Origin: Notolepis coatsorum
Taxonomy: Eukaryota > Chordata > Actinopteri > Aulopiformes > Paralepididae
Assembly (NCBI GenBank): GCA_963971535.1
Contig: OZ020586.1
Span: 74,506,949-74,570,948 of the forward strand
DNA: 64,000 bases
Reading direction: 5' to 3'
Position 1 is the stretch's first letter. The number at the start of each line of letters is the position of its first letter. The position numbers and the translations under genes were made by a program. Of this stretch, positions 31,516 to 41,862 are shown piece after piece. Below the pieces are notes generated by a model. It had not been told where the DNA came from, ran no database searches, and saw only the letters and a list, made by a program, of their open reading frames with translations.

Positions 31516-32095
31516 TAGGTGTGAGCAGTGGGAAGCCTGTAAAGGTGAAGCCCTCGTTTGGCGTGCTGGGGCTAATTACCCCGGCCCCACGGAAAGAGCC
31601 TCTTTTGAGACAGGGGGAAGACTCGTGTGTCTTCCCTGGTGTGTCCCCGTCTGGTCAGACTGAGGACCCCGAATTTTACCCCCGCTCGGCACGCTAGGGT
31701 TAATTACCCCGGCCCCGCGGGACAGGCTTGGTGGAGCAAGTCTTCCGAGTGAGACGCGTCAGACGGAATCCCCGACAGTGGGAGACTGGGTGAAAAACAT
31801 GCAGTAATTTCACCCCCTTGTGTCGTGTGCGCTCTGACCAGAAGTTTCTACCTATAGGTAGACGAGTGCATCGGCGGACAAGCCAGACACCGCTGTTGCG
31901 CGTGTGTGTCATTGGACATATTTATAAAGAGATGTCACGTTGGGTAATGTTTCCTTTTTGATTAAGTATGAAATAATATTTGGCAATATAAGTTCCCTTC
32001 GGTCGAACGGCATTACCCATTTGTTAAAATAAGATAACTTTTATTCTTATGCTTAATTGAGTGTGCCCGACAGACCCCAGGTGTGTGCTTGTGAA

Positions 32096-32530
32096 ACCAG
32101 TCTTATTTGACATGCCCTGAGTGGGAGTCGAACCCCGGTCTCCCACGCCGCGGGCGACATCGCAGACCAGAGTTTACTTGCAGTACCGCTACATGCCACA
32201 GTAGCTTCACAACACTTGAAGTCCATCGTGACTGTGGATATACTTGCGGTACCTCCGTTACACTCACCCCCCTAAACTCACACCACCCAAGGCATCCGGG
32301 TCACGGCACCACTGAAACCGGTCTTATTTGACTTGCCCTGGGTGGGAGTTGAACCCCGGTCTCCCGCGCCGCGGGTGACATCGCAGACCACTATACCAAG
32401 AGGTGAATTCACTCCTCCTTGGTAATGTGTCTGGATGCCTTTTAAGGGGAGTGAGTTTTACTTGCAGTACCGCTACGTGCCACAGTCACTTCACAACACT
32501 TGAAGTCCATCGTGACTGTGGATATACTCG
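32096..32530 (-). repeat. Duplicated 221-bp unit with tRNA-like sequence
   Basis: Two tandem units, offset 221 bp. In each, the minus strand has a tRNA-like segment: box A GGTATAGTGGTCTGCG (intact in the second unit, 32380-32400) and box B GGGTTCRACTCCC, close to vertebrate tRNA-Asp/Glu in the T-arm phrase GGGAGACCGGGGTTC. The acceptor stem does not close, so these are SINE heads or tRNA pseudogenes. Confidence 0.6.
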
Positions 32531-33027
32531 CGGTCATACCTGTCAACCCTGCCGTTTTTCCCGGGATTCTCAAGTAGTTCAACCGTCCTCCCGTTCAAAT
32601 ATTTTTCAGTATTTTTTTTTATACAAAATGGCTGGAATTCAACCCAGTGACGACAGGTGGCAGCAGTGTAAATTAGAACGTTTAAAGTGTCGGGTAAAGT
32701 GGGGTTGTTCCCGGAGAGCTCACTCTTGGCAGTGGTTTCTCAGTGTATAATGTATGGTGCTCTCCCTCAACATGCGAGTAGGGTGAGACAACACCATTCT
32801 TTAGTCCAAATAATACCCTACTTTATACTATATTATTGTCGTTCGTTTAATGTAAAGTCAGTCTTACATTGGCACTGCTTTAACGTTGCATTTACCCATA
32901 AAGCCATAATCCATTGCTGTATTAGACCCATGTGCCAGTATAACTTTTGTAAAGTAATGAAGCGCAAATGTAAAGTTAATCAATACACAATGAAACAATA
33001 TCTTTATCTATATCAAAACTACTTTAA

Positions 33028-33694
33028 CACTTTCAATGCCAACAACGCTATATGTCGTTTGTTCATGCCGACCGTTCATTGCCAACGACGCGATATGTCG
33101 TTTGTTTTTTATTAGCGATTTGAATTCATATTTCATCAATCTAGTATCACGTTAGTGCTGCAAACTCTCTCTGAGCTCCATTGGGAAAATACCGGCCCCT
33201 ATCGTCTCCCGGATGGTAATGCACGCATTGGAATGGACTCAATGAAAATGGATGAGAAGAGAAAAATCCGGAATCCACACTTTACTTCTCAGGCAAGTAA
33301 CCCAAGCCCATCGGACTCATTGTGGACCATCAGAACAGCGTGGAATACATATTTCCAGTATGCAGCGTTGGATAAATCAACGCGATCGATATTTGGAATG
33401 GCGATCAGGAATTGGAATTATCTTTTTGGAGAACATCTGATTTGAGGTAAGGAATCTATTTTACCAGTCTTAGGATAATCAGAGCTGTTTTCACAGAGAT
33501 GTGCCCTATGTGTGTGTGTGTGTGTTTTGACAATGTTGACTGTAAACAAGTCATTGATAAGCGACGGCCAGATTAGACACATAGCCATAATTTAAGACAT
33601 AGATTATGCGTTCACAAATGCGAGTGCTATATCATTGAAGTGGGTGGTGGCATTCAAGGGGGTAAAAAGGAAAACACGGCCGGCACGGAAAGTG
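33028..33694. mobile_element. TTAA-flanked MITE (667 bp)
   Basis: TTAA at 33024-33027 and 33695-33698. The ends CACTTTCAATGCC and (reversed) CACTTTCCGTGCC are inverted repeats, as in piggyBac-type elements. The 96-codon ORF at 33155-33445 has no recognised domain. Confidence 0.75.
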
Positions 33695-33699
33695 TTAAT

Positions 33700-36600
33700 A
33701 AAACAAGATTTCCGTTTTTCATTTCTACTCCAATTTGTGCAATACATACAGAATTTTATTTAATGCAGGGATGTACACAGCATTTCACTTTCAACCAGGT
33801 ATCTGATTAATTTAATGTAGCAATTAGTAGTTCACCCAGTCCTTGGGTACATACAGGTTTTGACCAGCAGATGGCAGCGACGAGGCAGCTCAGCAGAGAG
33901 CAGCTGTCAACAAACATCCTAACAGAAAATATATACATACAAGGGGGAGGAGACTACATTGGGAGGGGGAGGGGCAAATTCTCCTGTTTTTTCATTACAC
34001 TTACATGATGTGCGTGAGAGAGAGAGAGAGATCTTTCTTGTCACAGGGGGGGTTTCCCCACATCCGTCAGCTCGAGGCTTGATATGTGTGGGTCCCGCCC
34101 AGCCCCGGTTTAGCCAACCGGGGGAATTACGTACGCTCTCCCCCCAGTTCTGACGCAGTGGTGTTTGGGGGTGCCCGTAATAGCGATGACAAAGAAATAC
34201 CATTAGCAGGGTCCCAGTTTTTAAGTTAATCCGTTAAACGGTGGGTTTTCAAGATTACACTGTTAGATGTTGAGCTCCCTACAGGAGACCGGGTCTCTCC
34301 TATCCACAGATAGTGGAGAAACAGTGAGTTAGGGCTTATTTTACCAAAACGCCCAAACGCCGTTCACAGGTTTACGAACCTGGCTCTGGTATCAGATGCC
34401 GCAGCTACGACAGCCCTGGCCAAACAAAATCGATTGAATCGAATATTTGTAGGCAAAGCAGGTCAGTTACAGAATCACCGGTGGGACGTAATGAGAGGGT
34501 CTGCCCCTGTTTTCTGATACACAGAGAAAAAAGGGGGGGGGGGGGTCAGACCCATACTGTACATGTCTCCCAATCAAATCAAAGAGAGACATTGTTCAGG
34601 ATACCAGACATTGTTCAGGATACCATCCTCGCAGGGGCATGCTAATAAACTGCCCACCTGCTAGTGCTAAGAAGGAAGATGATGCCTGCCCACTCTGTGG
34701 CCCTGCTCGTCCTCCGCATTTATGAGGAAAATACAGAAAGCGTTTTTTCCAACATGGGAATGGACCCTGCAAAGGACGAGCGGAGACATCTGAGAACCCA
34801 TATCAGCGATGTGGGGCCTCGGCCACTGGACCCGTGGGCAGCGCCACATCTCATGTGACAGTCTTCGCCGACTCCCCCCCTAGACGGGCTGAAGTGGGGT
34901 GTCGGGTCAATACAGTAGGGAGTAGTTGGCCTGCTCTGTCTCCCTACAATCAACGTATTGGAAGACGGTGCATTTGGTCTCGGGTGTCACGGCACTGTCG
35001 TAAGGGACCAGCACATCCTAGTCTGTCAGACAGCATAACAGCATTTATGTGTACAGACAGGAAGGAGTGCGTCTCCACCAGGCGACAGTCGTGCTCTGCT
35101 CTTGCTAATGAACCTGTCAGCCTGAAGGCCCTCTGCATTTCCGGGAGGCTCTATGTGGCTGTCTCGTCGGACGTAGCCCAGAGACTCCAACGAGGAAATA
35201 ACAGGGCAGACCTGTCATCACAGGGGGGTTCCCCACCCAGCGGGTGGGCCACCGCGGAGCTGCTTTCGGGCAGTCAGTCTCTCTAGCGCCCTTGTGGTTT
35301 ACGGTCAAACGTGCACCCCCCTGCCTGGTACACCAGTTTTTAAAGTGGTGCGGCTACGTTGGGGACACGGGACTCATCCTGGCCGCACCGGACCGGATCA
35401 GTCTAGCCTAGTGTCCACCAGGCGATAGTCGTACTCTGCTCTTGCTAAGGAACCTGTCAGCCTGAAGGCCCTCTGCATTTCCGGGAGGCTCTATGTTGCT
35501 TGTCCCGTCAGACGTAGCCCAGAGACTCCAACGAGGAAATAACGGGGCAGACCTGTCGTCACAGGGGGGTTCCCCACCCAGCGGGTTGGCCACTGCAGAG
35601 CTGATTTCGCCATGGAGCTGCTTTCGAGCAATCAGTCCCACTAGCGCCCCCTGTGGTTTATGGTCAAACGTTCAACCCCCGCCTGGTAAACCCATTTTAA
35701 AGTGGTTACCCATTCCAATCCAACGCCAGGGTCTATGCATTGCCCATGGTCTCAGGAGCCCTCTCTCGGCGCACAGGCATGGTAAGTGGCCTGGTCGCTG
35801 AGAGGTTGAATATGGAACAAATAGGTATTGACGCTGATACCATTAGCGGGGCGTGCACACTCCGCCCACGGCCGCGGTTCAAGCAGGCTGTGGTGTATAT
35901 TTTGTGGAGTGGTGGATAGGCTCTCGGCTCCGATAGTGGGGCATATGCTGTGGCTATGTCCCCATATCATAAGCTTCGAGGGTGCAACCTCTATTCCCCC
36001 GCCCTTTGGGATTTTTTTTTTTGCTGGGCGCACAGCGTCTCTGTTAGGATAGGGGTTGGCGGAGCCCAATTGCAGAACACAGGAGGAGAGAGAATGGAGC
36101 GGTTTAGGTTGGTTTTAATTGTTACCCCCAAGCAGACAGGTTTACAGGTCAAAAATGTGCGACAGGTACAAGAATGTTCAATAGATGAGGAAAGGTGCGT
36201 TCTGTGTGCCGCACGGGGCGTCCAGGTGAGCGGAGTACCGGAGCGGTGGTCCTGGGGCACAGAGAGAACAGGATTAGGACAGGGTAATTCAACAAGGCTT
36301 GAGTAGCAAGGCTAGGGTTAGTTGTCGTACCTAGGAAGTTAGGTTAACACTGCGACGAGGGTAGAGCAGGATCCGTGGGCTGAAGTACCATCTCGCTGAC
36401 GAGGGAATCCCTCACAGTCGTGTCAATTAGAGGCCCACTGGCAGCGTGGGAATCCGGGGATTTGGATGCTGCCCATATAAGGGTGTGAGAGGATGAGGGG
36501 TGAGGAAGGCTTCCGCCGTGATGGTGTGGAAGGAGGAGGGGTGAGGAAGGCTCTCGCCGTGATTATAACAGTCTCAAGTCTGTTAAAACGTGATTTGTCC
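33700..36600. other. GC-rich repeat stretch without recognised genes
   Basis: Contains a short GA run (34015-34031), a poly-G patch (34531-34545) and a 340-bp-spaced duplication (35075-35690). Several open frames exist but show no family motif I can name. Confidence 0.4.
35075..35690. repeat. Tandem duplication, 340-bp period
   Basis: CCACCAGGCGACAGTCGTGC at 35075 and its near copy at 35415 begin two segments of about 270 bp that stay alike through TTCCCCACCCAGCGGG. Confidence 0.85.
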
Positions 36601-36742
36601 CCTAACCGGGACGCGTGTACCTGTTCCGCAACAGTAAGTGACTTCCGGGGTAGGCCTGATTGGCCCCGACAGGCACGTGACGCGGCAAACTCAGGACGCG
36701 CAACGAGGCTGCTGAGAGCTGTCGCGCGGAAATAGGCTGTCT

Positions 36743-37028
36743 ATTGCCATTCTCTAACACAAACTCTAACCTTAACCAGCTCCTTAACAGCGCCTAAACT
36801 TAACCGTTCTAACCTTAACCAACTCCGAAACAATGCCTAACCTTAACCTTAACCTTAACCATGCCTAACCTTAACCATAGAAAGAATATTGCCATTCTCT
36901 AAGACAAACTCTAACCTTAACCAGCTCCTTAACAGCGCCTAAACTTAACCGTTCTAACCTTAACCAACTCCGAAACAATGCCTAACCTTAACCTTAACCT
37001 TAACCATGCCTAACCTTAACCGGCGAAA
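36743..37028. repeat. TAACCT-rich tandem repeat, 145-bp period
   Basis: Two copies of a 145-bp unit (from ATTGCCATTCTCTAA at 36743 and 36888), each rich in CCTTAACCTTAACC. It resembles degenerate telomere-like sequence but does not match the vertebrate TTAGGG unit. Confidence 0.85.
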
Positions 37029-37059
37029 GAATACACGTTAAAAAAAAAATCACGTAAAA

Positions 37060-37145
37060 AAAAAAAGATTTGATGGAATTCGAACTCACCAACAACGGAC
37101 CGCAGGATCGCAGGACCGCTGCTCTGCCAGGTGAGCTATAGCGCC
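37060..37145 (-). other. tRNA-like segment inside MITE
   Basis: On the minus strand: GCGCTATAGCTCACCTGGCA (box A region) and GAGTTCGAATTCC (box B), separated by about 40 bp. The stems are not convincing, so it is probably a tRNA pseudogene or SINE head. Confidence 0.45.
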
Positions 37146-37977
37146 GAATGAGAGTCATGGCGTATTTGGACGGTTACGTAATTCCGTAAGCTCTGCCGCT
37201 CGGCTCCGCGGAGCGTGCCGCGCGGCAGAGAAAGTTGCGCGTCACGTGCCTGTCGGGGCCAATCAGGCCTACCCCGGAAGTCACTTACTGTTGCGGAACA
37301 GTTACACGCAACCGGGACCTCCAATTAGCCCTGGTTAGGCTATTGGGTGTCTCTCAAACCTCTCGAGTGTAAGCTATTGGAGCAGCTGTCTTTCAAAGAC
37401 TGCATGTCTCCTGGCCATTTCCCCCGCTAGACGAGCGGGTGGGGTATACACTTGTTCGGGTCGACCAGAGTACCTTTTATATACAGGGGATATTACTCTG
37501 TGGACCCGACCCAGCCTCTGTGCCAAAAATGGCCCGGAGCTCTTATCGCTCCGGGGCTATGATGCTAGGGCCGTTCCACCCTCCCCCTCACGCATGTGGG
37601 AGTCCTATCCTCCCGCTCCTCATTAGGATGAGTGTGGGGGATAAGGGACCTCAGGGGGTACATCTATCAAGGATACTCGCCCTGCTCCGCCTATTAGTCC
37701 AATAGGCAGAGCGAGATGCAAAGTATAATGGTGGTTATCCTATAACCCTAGTTATACGATTACTGGCTGAGCGTCTTGCTCTTCGAGCCCTGAGGACCCT
37801 TGGCTGATTTCACGTGAAATTCAGACTCGGAAGGGAGTAGTATGGCCACTACCCTGGCATATATATGACCGGAAGTGGGCGTGGGCGTGGCTATGGTAGA
37901 TGTAAGGTGCATGGTTGTTTTTTTTCAGCTGTGCAATAGGCACACAAGTATAGTCCAATAGGCAGAGCGAGACGCTC

Positions 37978-38764
37978 TCTAACTAGGTGTAGCACCCTGA
38001 ATATTCGACTATTATTCAGAAGTGCTGACTTGGCCTTTTATCTCCCCTTTGTGCACCAAGACATGTTAACCAGTTTCCCTTGATATTCTCCTGAACAATG
38101 ACGCGAGTTTCTCCTTCTCTCACCGGCTGGAATATGGATTATAAACACTAACTGAATCATATTCAATTCACCCAGTTCTTCCTGTGGGGCTAGTTGGCGG
38201 TGCCAGCAGGGGGCGGCGGTGACAGGCGGAGCGCAGGAGGGAGGCGTCGAGAAGAAGCAAGCCACCTGAACGGAAGTGGAGAGAACCAGCCTCTTCGACG
38301 TTGAACGTGAACCTGGATGGACGTGTCGTTGTGGAGCCCCATAGTAAGGCACGCAGGTGAATGTATTGGACTTGAGTATATTTCGGGTTATAGTAGAAAT
38401 ATAAGCGTAGTAGCGTGTTGAATATCCCAACGGAATAACCCTAGTGATACAGCGAGTTATCCTAGAAGAAAGCGGTATATTAAAGTGGCTAATGCTAACG
38501 TTATCCCCTCCAGCGAGGTGCCCCCGGCAAGTGTTGCCTGAAGAGAACTGGTGGTTAGAGGCACCGTGCGTTGTTGCATGTTCGACTAGCAGGAGGGCCG
38601 TCTAGGACCCACAGAGTAGCTTCAGTTAAGGTAGCCACCAGATTAACACGCGCGTCAACACAACTCGTCGACCAGAAGCTTGTCAGCACCGGCAGTCAGC
38701 AGCTTGTCAGCACCGGCCGTCAGCAGCTTGTCAGCACCGGAAGTCAGCAGCCTAGCACAGGAGG
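37978..38764. other. Unassigned sequence left of the 9-bp-duplication transposon
   Basis: No recognised gene. 38685-38750 has three copies of a roughly 24-bp unit around CAGCAGCTTGTCAGCACCGG. It continues on the far side of the transposon at 42362. Confidence 0.4.
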
Positions 38765-38773
38765 GCGTCCCGT

Positions 38774-39262
38774 TAGGGCGGGCCATACTTTTTTTTTTTT
38801 TGGAAAATCAATCGAGTGGGGTGTCTAAAATACGTGTTTTTTTGTGGGGAATTCAAATATGGGATTATTTTTCTAATCGGATAACTCCTACCTACATTGT
38901 TTTGGATTTCAAAATGGCCGATTTGACCATTTTTCACCCCTTGGCCATACATGGATGCCAACATGAATCTGAAGGAAATCATAACATGCAAGGTGTCTAA
39001 ATGATGTGTTTCTTAATGGGGAATTCAAATATGAGTTCATTTTTGTGATAGGATAACTCTAACCTACATAATTTTGGATTTCAAAATGGCCGATTTTACC
39101 ATTTTTCACCCCTTGGCCATACATGGATGCCAACATGAAGCTGAAGGAAATCCTAACATGCAAGGTGTCTAAATGATGTGTTTCTTAATGGGGAATTCAA
39201 ATATGATTTCATTTTTGGGATAGGATAACTCTAACCTGCATAATTTTGGATTTCAAAAATGA
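38774..39262 (+). repeat. Left terminal inverted repeat with 172-bp subrepeats
   Basis: Two full and one partial 172-bp units, each with GATTTCAAAATGGCCGATTT and CACCCCTTGGCCATACATGG. It matches the right end in reverse over its whole length with a few percent difference. Confidence 0.9.
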
Positions 39263-41276
39263 CAGGAGGAACTATCCAATGGACCAGCTAATGAGTGACA
39301 TCTACTCCGGTCTGATTTGTCAGTGGAAGAAAGCTAATGCTCTTTTCAAGTCACCTGTTGTCAATAAAAAGGTGACCATCATGACCAAGCTCAAGGAGAT
39401 GTGGAACCAGGCAGTGAGCTTTTATCTTGGGAGAAGCAAACTTGAGAGTTTAATTGTCAAGTTGGACAAGTTATTTGATATTTTAACTTGCAAGTGCCAG
39501 ATTACTAGTTGTGAGGAGGCAGGTTGTGAGGGTTGTGTGATGCAAGCCCACATTAACTGTTGCTGCAGCAAAGACAAAAAGATTCCTGTGAAAGATATTG
39601 CCTACATCAAGGGACAGAGGGAAAAGGTTGGAAGTAAAGGACCACACCAAATGGCTGGAGCTGATCTGCCTGAGCACAAGAGACAGGTGAAAACATTGGA
39701 AAGGGAGGGGATGGAAAAGAAGGCAGAGAAAAGGAGAAGGGGCAAAGAAGAAAGCTTTGCAGCAGCAGACAAGGTTGCCAGGAAGGATGTTGAGAGCTTC
39801 CTTACAGTCCCTGAAGTTGAGCTCATTCCTGAAACTGACCCTGCAGCTTCAGCAAAGCTACGGAAAAATTATGATGAGATTCCAAACATCGCCCTTGCTA
39901 GTGTAAGGTATGGCATAGGTCTAAGGCCAACTGCAGCTATAGCAACTGCAGCTCTGATTGATGCAGGACTCATCTTAGAAGATGACACAAGTAAAGTGAT
40001 TGATAAGAACAAGGTTAAGAGAGCAGAAGAAAGGTTGATGCAAGAGCTGGGGGAAGAGTTTGAGGAGAAGTGCAGGGAGGAGGGGGGGATCTCCTGTATC
40101 CTCTTTGATGGGCGGATTGACATGACCAATGTGATGATGGAAGCTGAGGGCAGTGACCAATCTTTTCCTGCAAAGATCAAGGAAGAACACTATAGTGTTG
40201 CTAGTGAGCCTGGCAGCAACTATCTGTTCCACTTTACACCAGAGAAAGCAACTAAAGAGGAGTCCCATGCAGAGAAGATTGCTAAGGTCCTGTTTGCCTG
40301 GCTGAAAGAGAGAGGTTCTGATAAGACCTTGTGGGCCATTGGAGGAGACTCGACCAATGTCAACACTGGAGTGAAGGCAGGTGTAATGCGGAAGCTGGAG
40401 CTGCACCTGGGGAGAAAGCTGGTCTGGTTGGTGTGCAACCTGCACACTGGTGAACTTCCACTGCGCCGTCTCATTGTTGAAGTTGATGGGGCTACTCTGT
40501 CAGACAACAAATTGTCTGGGCCAATAGGACAGCTCCTTGATTCTGTTACAGACTTGGAGATCAATCCTAACTTCACCAGGATCTTTCTTGGCCCTCTGCT
40601 GATCAAGCTGCCTGAGAAGATCATTCAAGATCTCTCAACTGATCAACACTATGGCTATAAGCTGGTCTGTGCAATCAGGGATGGAGTGCTTTCTGCAAGG
40701 CTGGCTCTGCTGGAGATTGGACCGGTAAACCACAGCCGCTGGCTCACCACAGCAAACAGACTCCTCAGACTCTGGGTGTCAAAGCATCAACTTAAAAGAA
40801 AGAACCTGAATAATCTACAATGCATTGTGGAATTCATCATTGGAGTGTATTATCCATGTTGGTTCAACATGAAGGTCAAGCACTCCTGGATCGAAGGGCC
40901 TAGGCACATCCTGTTTCAGCTGGACTGCCTCAAGTCTCAGAGGAAGGAGGTGCTGGATGTTGTGATGCCAACTGTGAGAAGATCTGCTTGGTATGCCCAC
41001 AGTGAAGCCATCCTCCAAACACTGCTGTGCTCTGAGGATCAAAAAGAGAGAATTGAGGGGGTGGAGAGAATCCTGGCCATCAGGGGAGAGGGGGATCCAG
41101 ACACTCAGCTGGGAGACTCCTGTGTCAGGATCAGAAGAACACCTCACATCAATAGTGACGCTTCCAGCATTGGTGGCTTAATCAGCTGGTCAGAAGATGT
41201 GTCAGAGCCACCTCTCACCTGCTCCCTAAGCACCTCTGAGGTGAAGAACTTCATCAACACCCCCATGGGTTGTTAA
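39246..41276 (+). CDS. Putative transposase, unassigned family (676 codons)
   Basis: Open from a TTG at 39246; the first ATG in frame is 39279 (codon 12), so an upstream exon is possible (GACAG/G at 39265). Visible: a Cys-rich cluster at 82-107 (CKC, C89, C94, C97, H102, CCC), which could bind zinc; a basic stretch 148-168; then a likely RNase-H-like core with FDGRID (D288, D292), IGGDSTNVNTG (D368), CNLHTGELPLRRL (H400, E403), VDGAT (D414), LSTDQ (D466) and NHSRWLTTANRLLRLW (496-510). The last resembles the conserved RW-containing segment of hAT-type transposases, but the 9-bp duplication and the other motifs do not fit hAT. Which acidic residues are catalytic is inference. TAA at 41274 is followed in the +1 frame by about 50 codons that look like the family's C-terminus, so this copy may be frameshifted near its end. 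Confidence 0.75.
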   Translation: MDFKNDRRNYPMDQLMSDIYSGLICQWKKANALFKSPVVNKKVTIMTKLKEMWNQAVSFYLGRSKLESLIVKLDKLFDILTCKCQITSCEEAGCEGCVMQAHINCCCSKDKKIPVKDIAYIKGQREKVGSKGPHQMAGADLPEHKRQVKTLEREGMEKKAEKRRRGKEESFAAADKVARKDVESFLTVPEVELIPETDPAASAKLRKNYDEIPNIALASVRYGIGLRPTAAIATAALIDAGLILEDDTSKVIDKNKVKRAEERLMQELGEEFEEKCREEGGISCILFDGRIDMTNVMMEAEGSDQSFPAKIKEEHYSVASEPGSNYLFHFTPEKATKEESHAEKIAKVLFAWLKERGSDKTLWAIGGDSTNVNTGVKAGVMRKLELHLGRKLVWLVCNLHTGELPLRRLIVEVDGATLSDNKLSGPIGQLLDSVTDLEINPNFTRIFLGPLLIKLPEKIIQDLSTDQHYGYKLVCAIRDGVLSARLALLEIGPVNHSRWLTTANRLLRLWVSKHQLKRKNLNNLQCIVEFIIGVYYPCWFNMKVKHSWIEGPRHILFQLDCLKSQRKEVLDVVMPTVRRSAWYAHSEAILQTLLCSEDQKERIEGVERILAIRGEGDPDTQLGDSCVRIRRTPHINSDASSIGGLISWSEDVSEPPLTCSLSTSEVKNFINTPMGC

Positions 41277-41560
41277 AATGGTGACTGAGGCCTCTGTTAA
41301 GTACTTTTCACAAGAAAAAAGGGATGGAGGGATCAGGGCTCAGGAGACCAGCAGGAGGCTGATGTCCAAGAATGAATCCAAGCAGGACTTGTGCAACCTG
41401 ATCAAATTTAAGAAGATAGATGATTGATGGAGCCCCATGGATTTTCTCAATAGGCTACATTGAGACGTTTGTTAAAATGGTTACAGAGGTTTCTGCTGAG
41501 TAGTTCTGGAAAGAGCTCACCTATTTATGGCTGACGTTGACTTTAAGTTTGTGTTTGTAG
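41277..41560 (+). repeat. Duplicated C-terminal coding segment of the transposase
   Basis: GTTGTTAAAATGGTGACTGA (41268) and TTTGTTAAAATGGTTACAGA (41470) start two related segments about 200 bp apart. The first stays open in the +1 frame to a TGA at 41425-41427; the second closes after about 14 codons. It could be a relic tandem duplication or a duplicated 3' exon. Confidence 0.6.
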
Positions 41561-41862
41561 GTTGGTGGCTAAAGCAGTACAGTAGGAGATCTTGCCATCC
41601 AAGAATGAGTCCAATCAAGATATTGGAACCTGGCAAAGTTCAAGAAGTCAGGAAATCGAGATTTAGCACTTAGGTGTTTGTGTGCATTACAAATACAATT
41701 TATTATTGTTAGTATTATTATTATTGATCTTTGGAGTTGTATCCAGTTATATACAGTTCACTTGTTAATACATTTGATGGCTTTGTCATTATAAATGATT
41801 TCCCATATATTTTTTATCTTTGCAATTTTGTAATACAATACCAATGGGTTCAAATGGTAAAA

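Larger units (their letters stand above)
31180..33020. repeat. Repeat-rich region, no gene
   Basis: Two GC-rich near repeats around TAATTACCCCGGCCCC (31572 and 31700), a duplicated tRNA-like unit (32101-32530), and a fragment beginning CATACCTGTCAACCCTGCCG (32535) that resembles a DNA transposon end. No supported ORF. Confidence 0.4.
36613..37309. mobile_element. MITE with 9-bp target duplication
   Basis: Ends GCGTGTACCTGTTCCGCAAC and (reversed) GCGTGTAACTGTTCCGCAAC, inverted over about 85 bp, flanked by the perfect 9-bp duplication AACCGGGAC (36604-36612, 37310-37318). The interior holds a duplicated TAACCT-rich repeat and a tRNA-like segment. A 9-bp duplication is typical of Mutator-type elements; no transposase is present. 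Confidence 0.82.
30431..37977. mobile_element. DIRS-like inverted-repeat region (degraded)
   Basis: 30434-30562 and 37853-37975 are inverted copies (shared phrases CTCGCTCTGCCTATTGGACT and GTAGTGGCCATACTACTCCC). A 21-bp piece of the right terminus (AGTCCAATAGGCAGAGCGAG, 37952) also occurs internally at 37696, as expected of the internal complementary region of DIRS elements. No tyrosine recombinase or RT was recognised, and the interior is full of other repeats. A LINE (A6) is inserted in the left terminal repeat. Confidence 0.5.

Noticed and set aside
32331-32402. Functional tRNA-Asp or tRNA-Glu gene
   Set aside because: Box A and box B are present, but the acceptor stem does not pair and the unit is part of a duplicated repeat.
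33155-33445. 96-codon ORF as a host gene
   Set aside because: Inside a TTAA-flanked MITE and without recognisable features.
36743-37028. Interstitial telomere
   Set aside because: The units are TAACCT-like mixed with other sequence and lie inside a MITE; no TTAGGG array is present.
39483-40624. Several minus-strand ORFs in the transposon
   Set aside because: Antisense shadows of the 676-codon ORF without any recognised motif.
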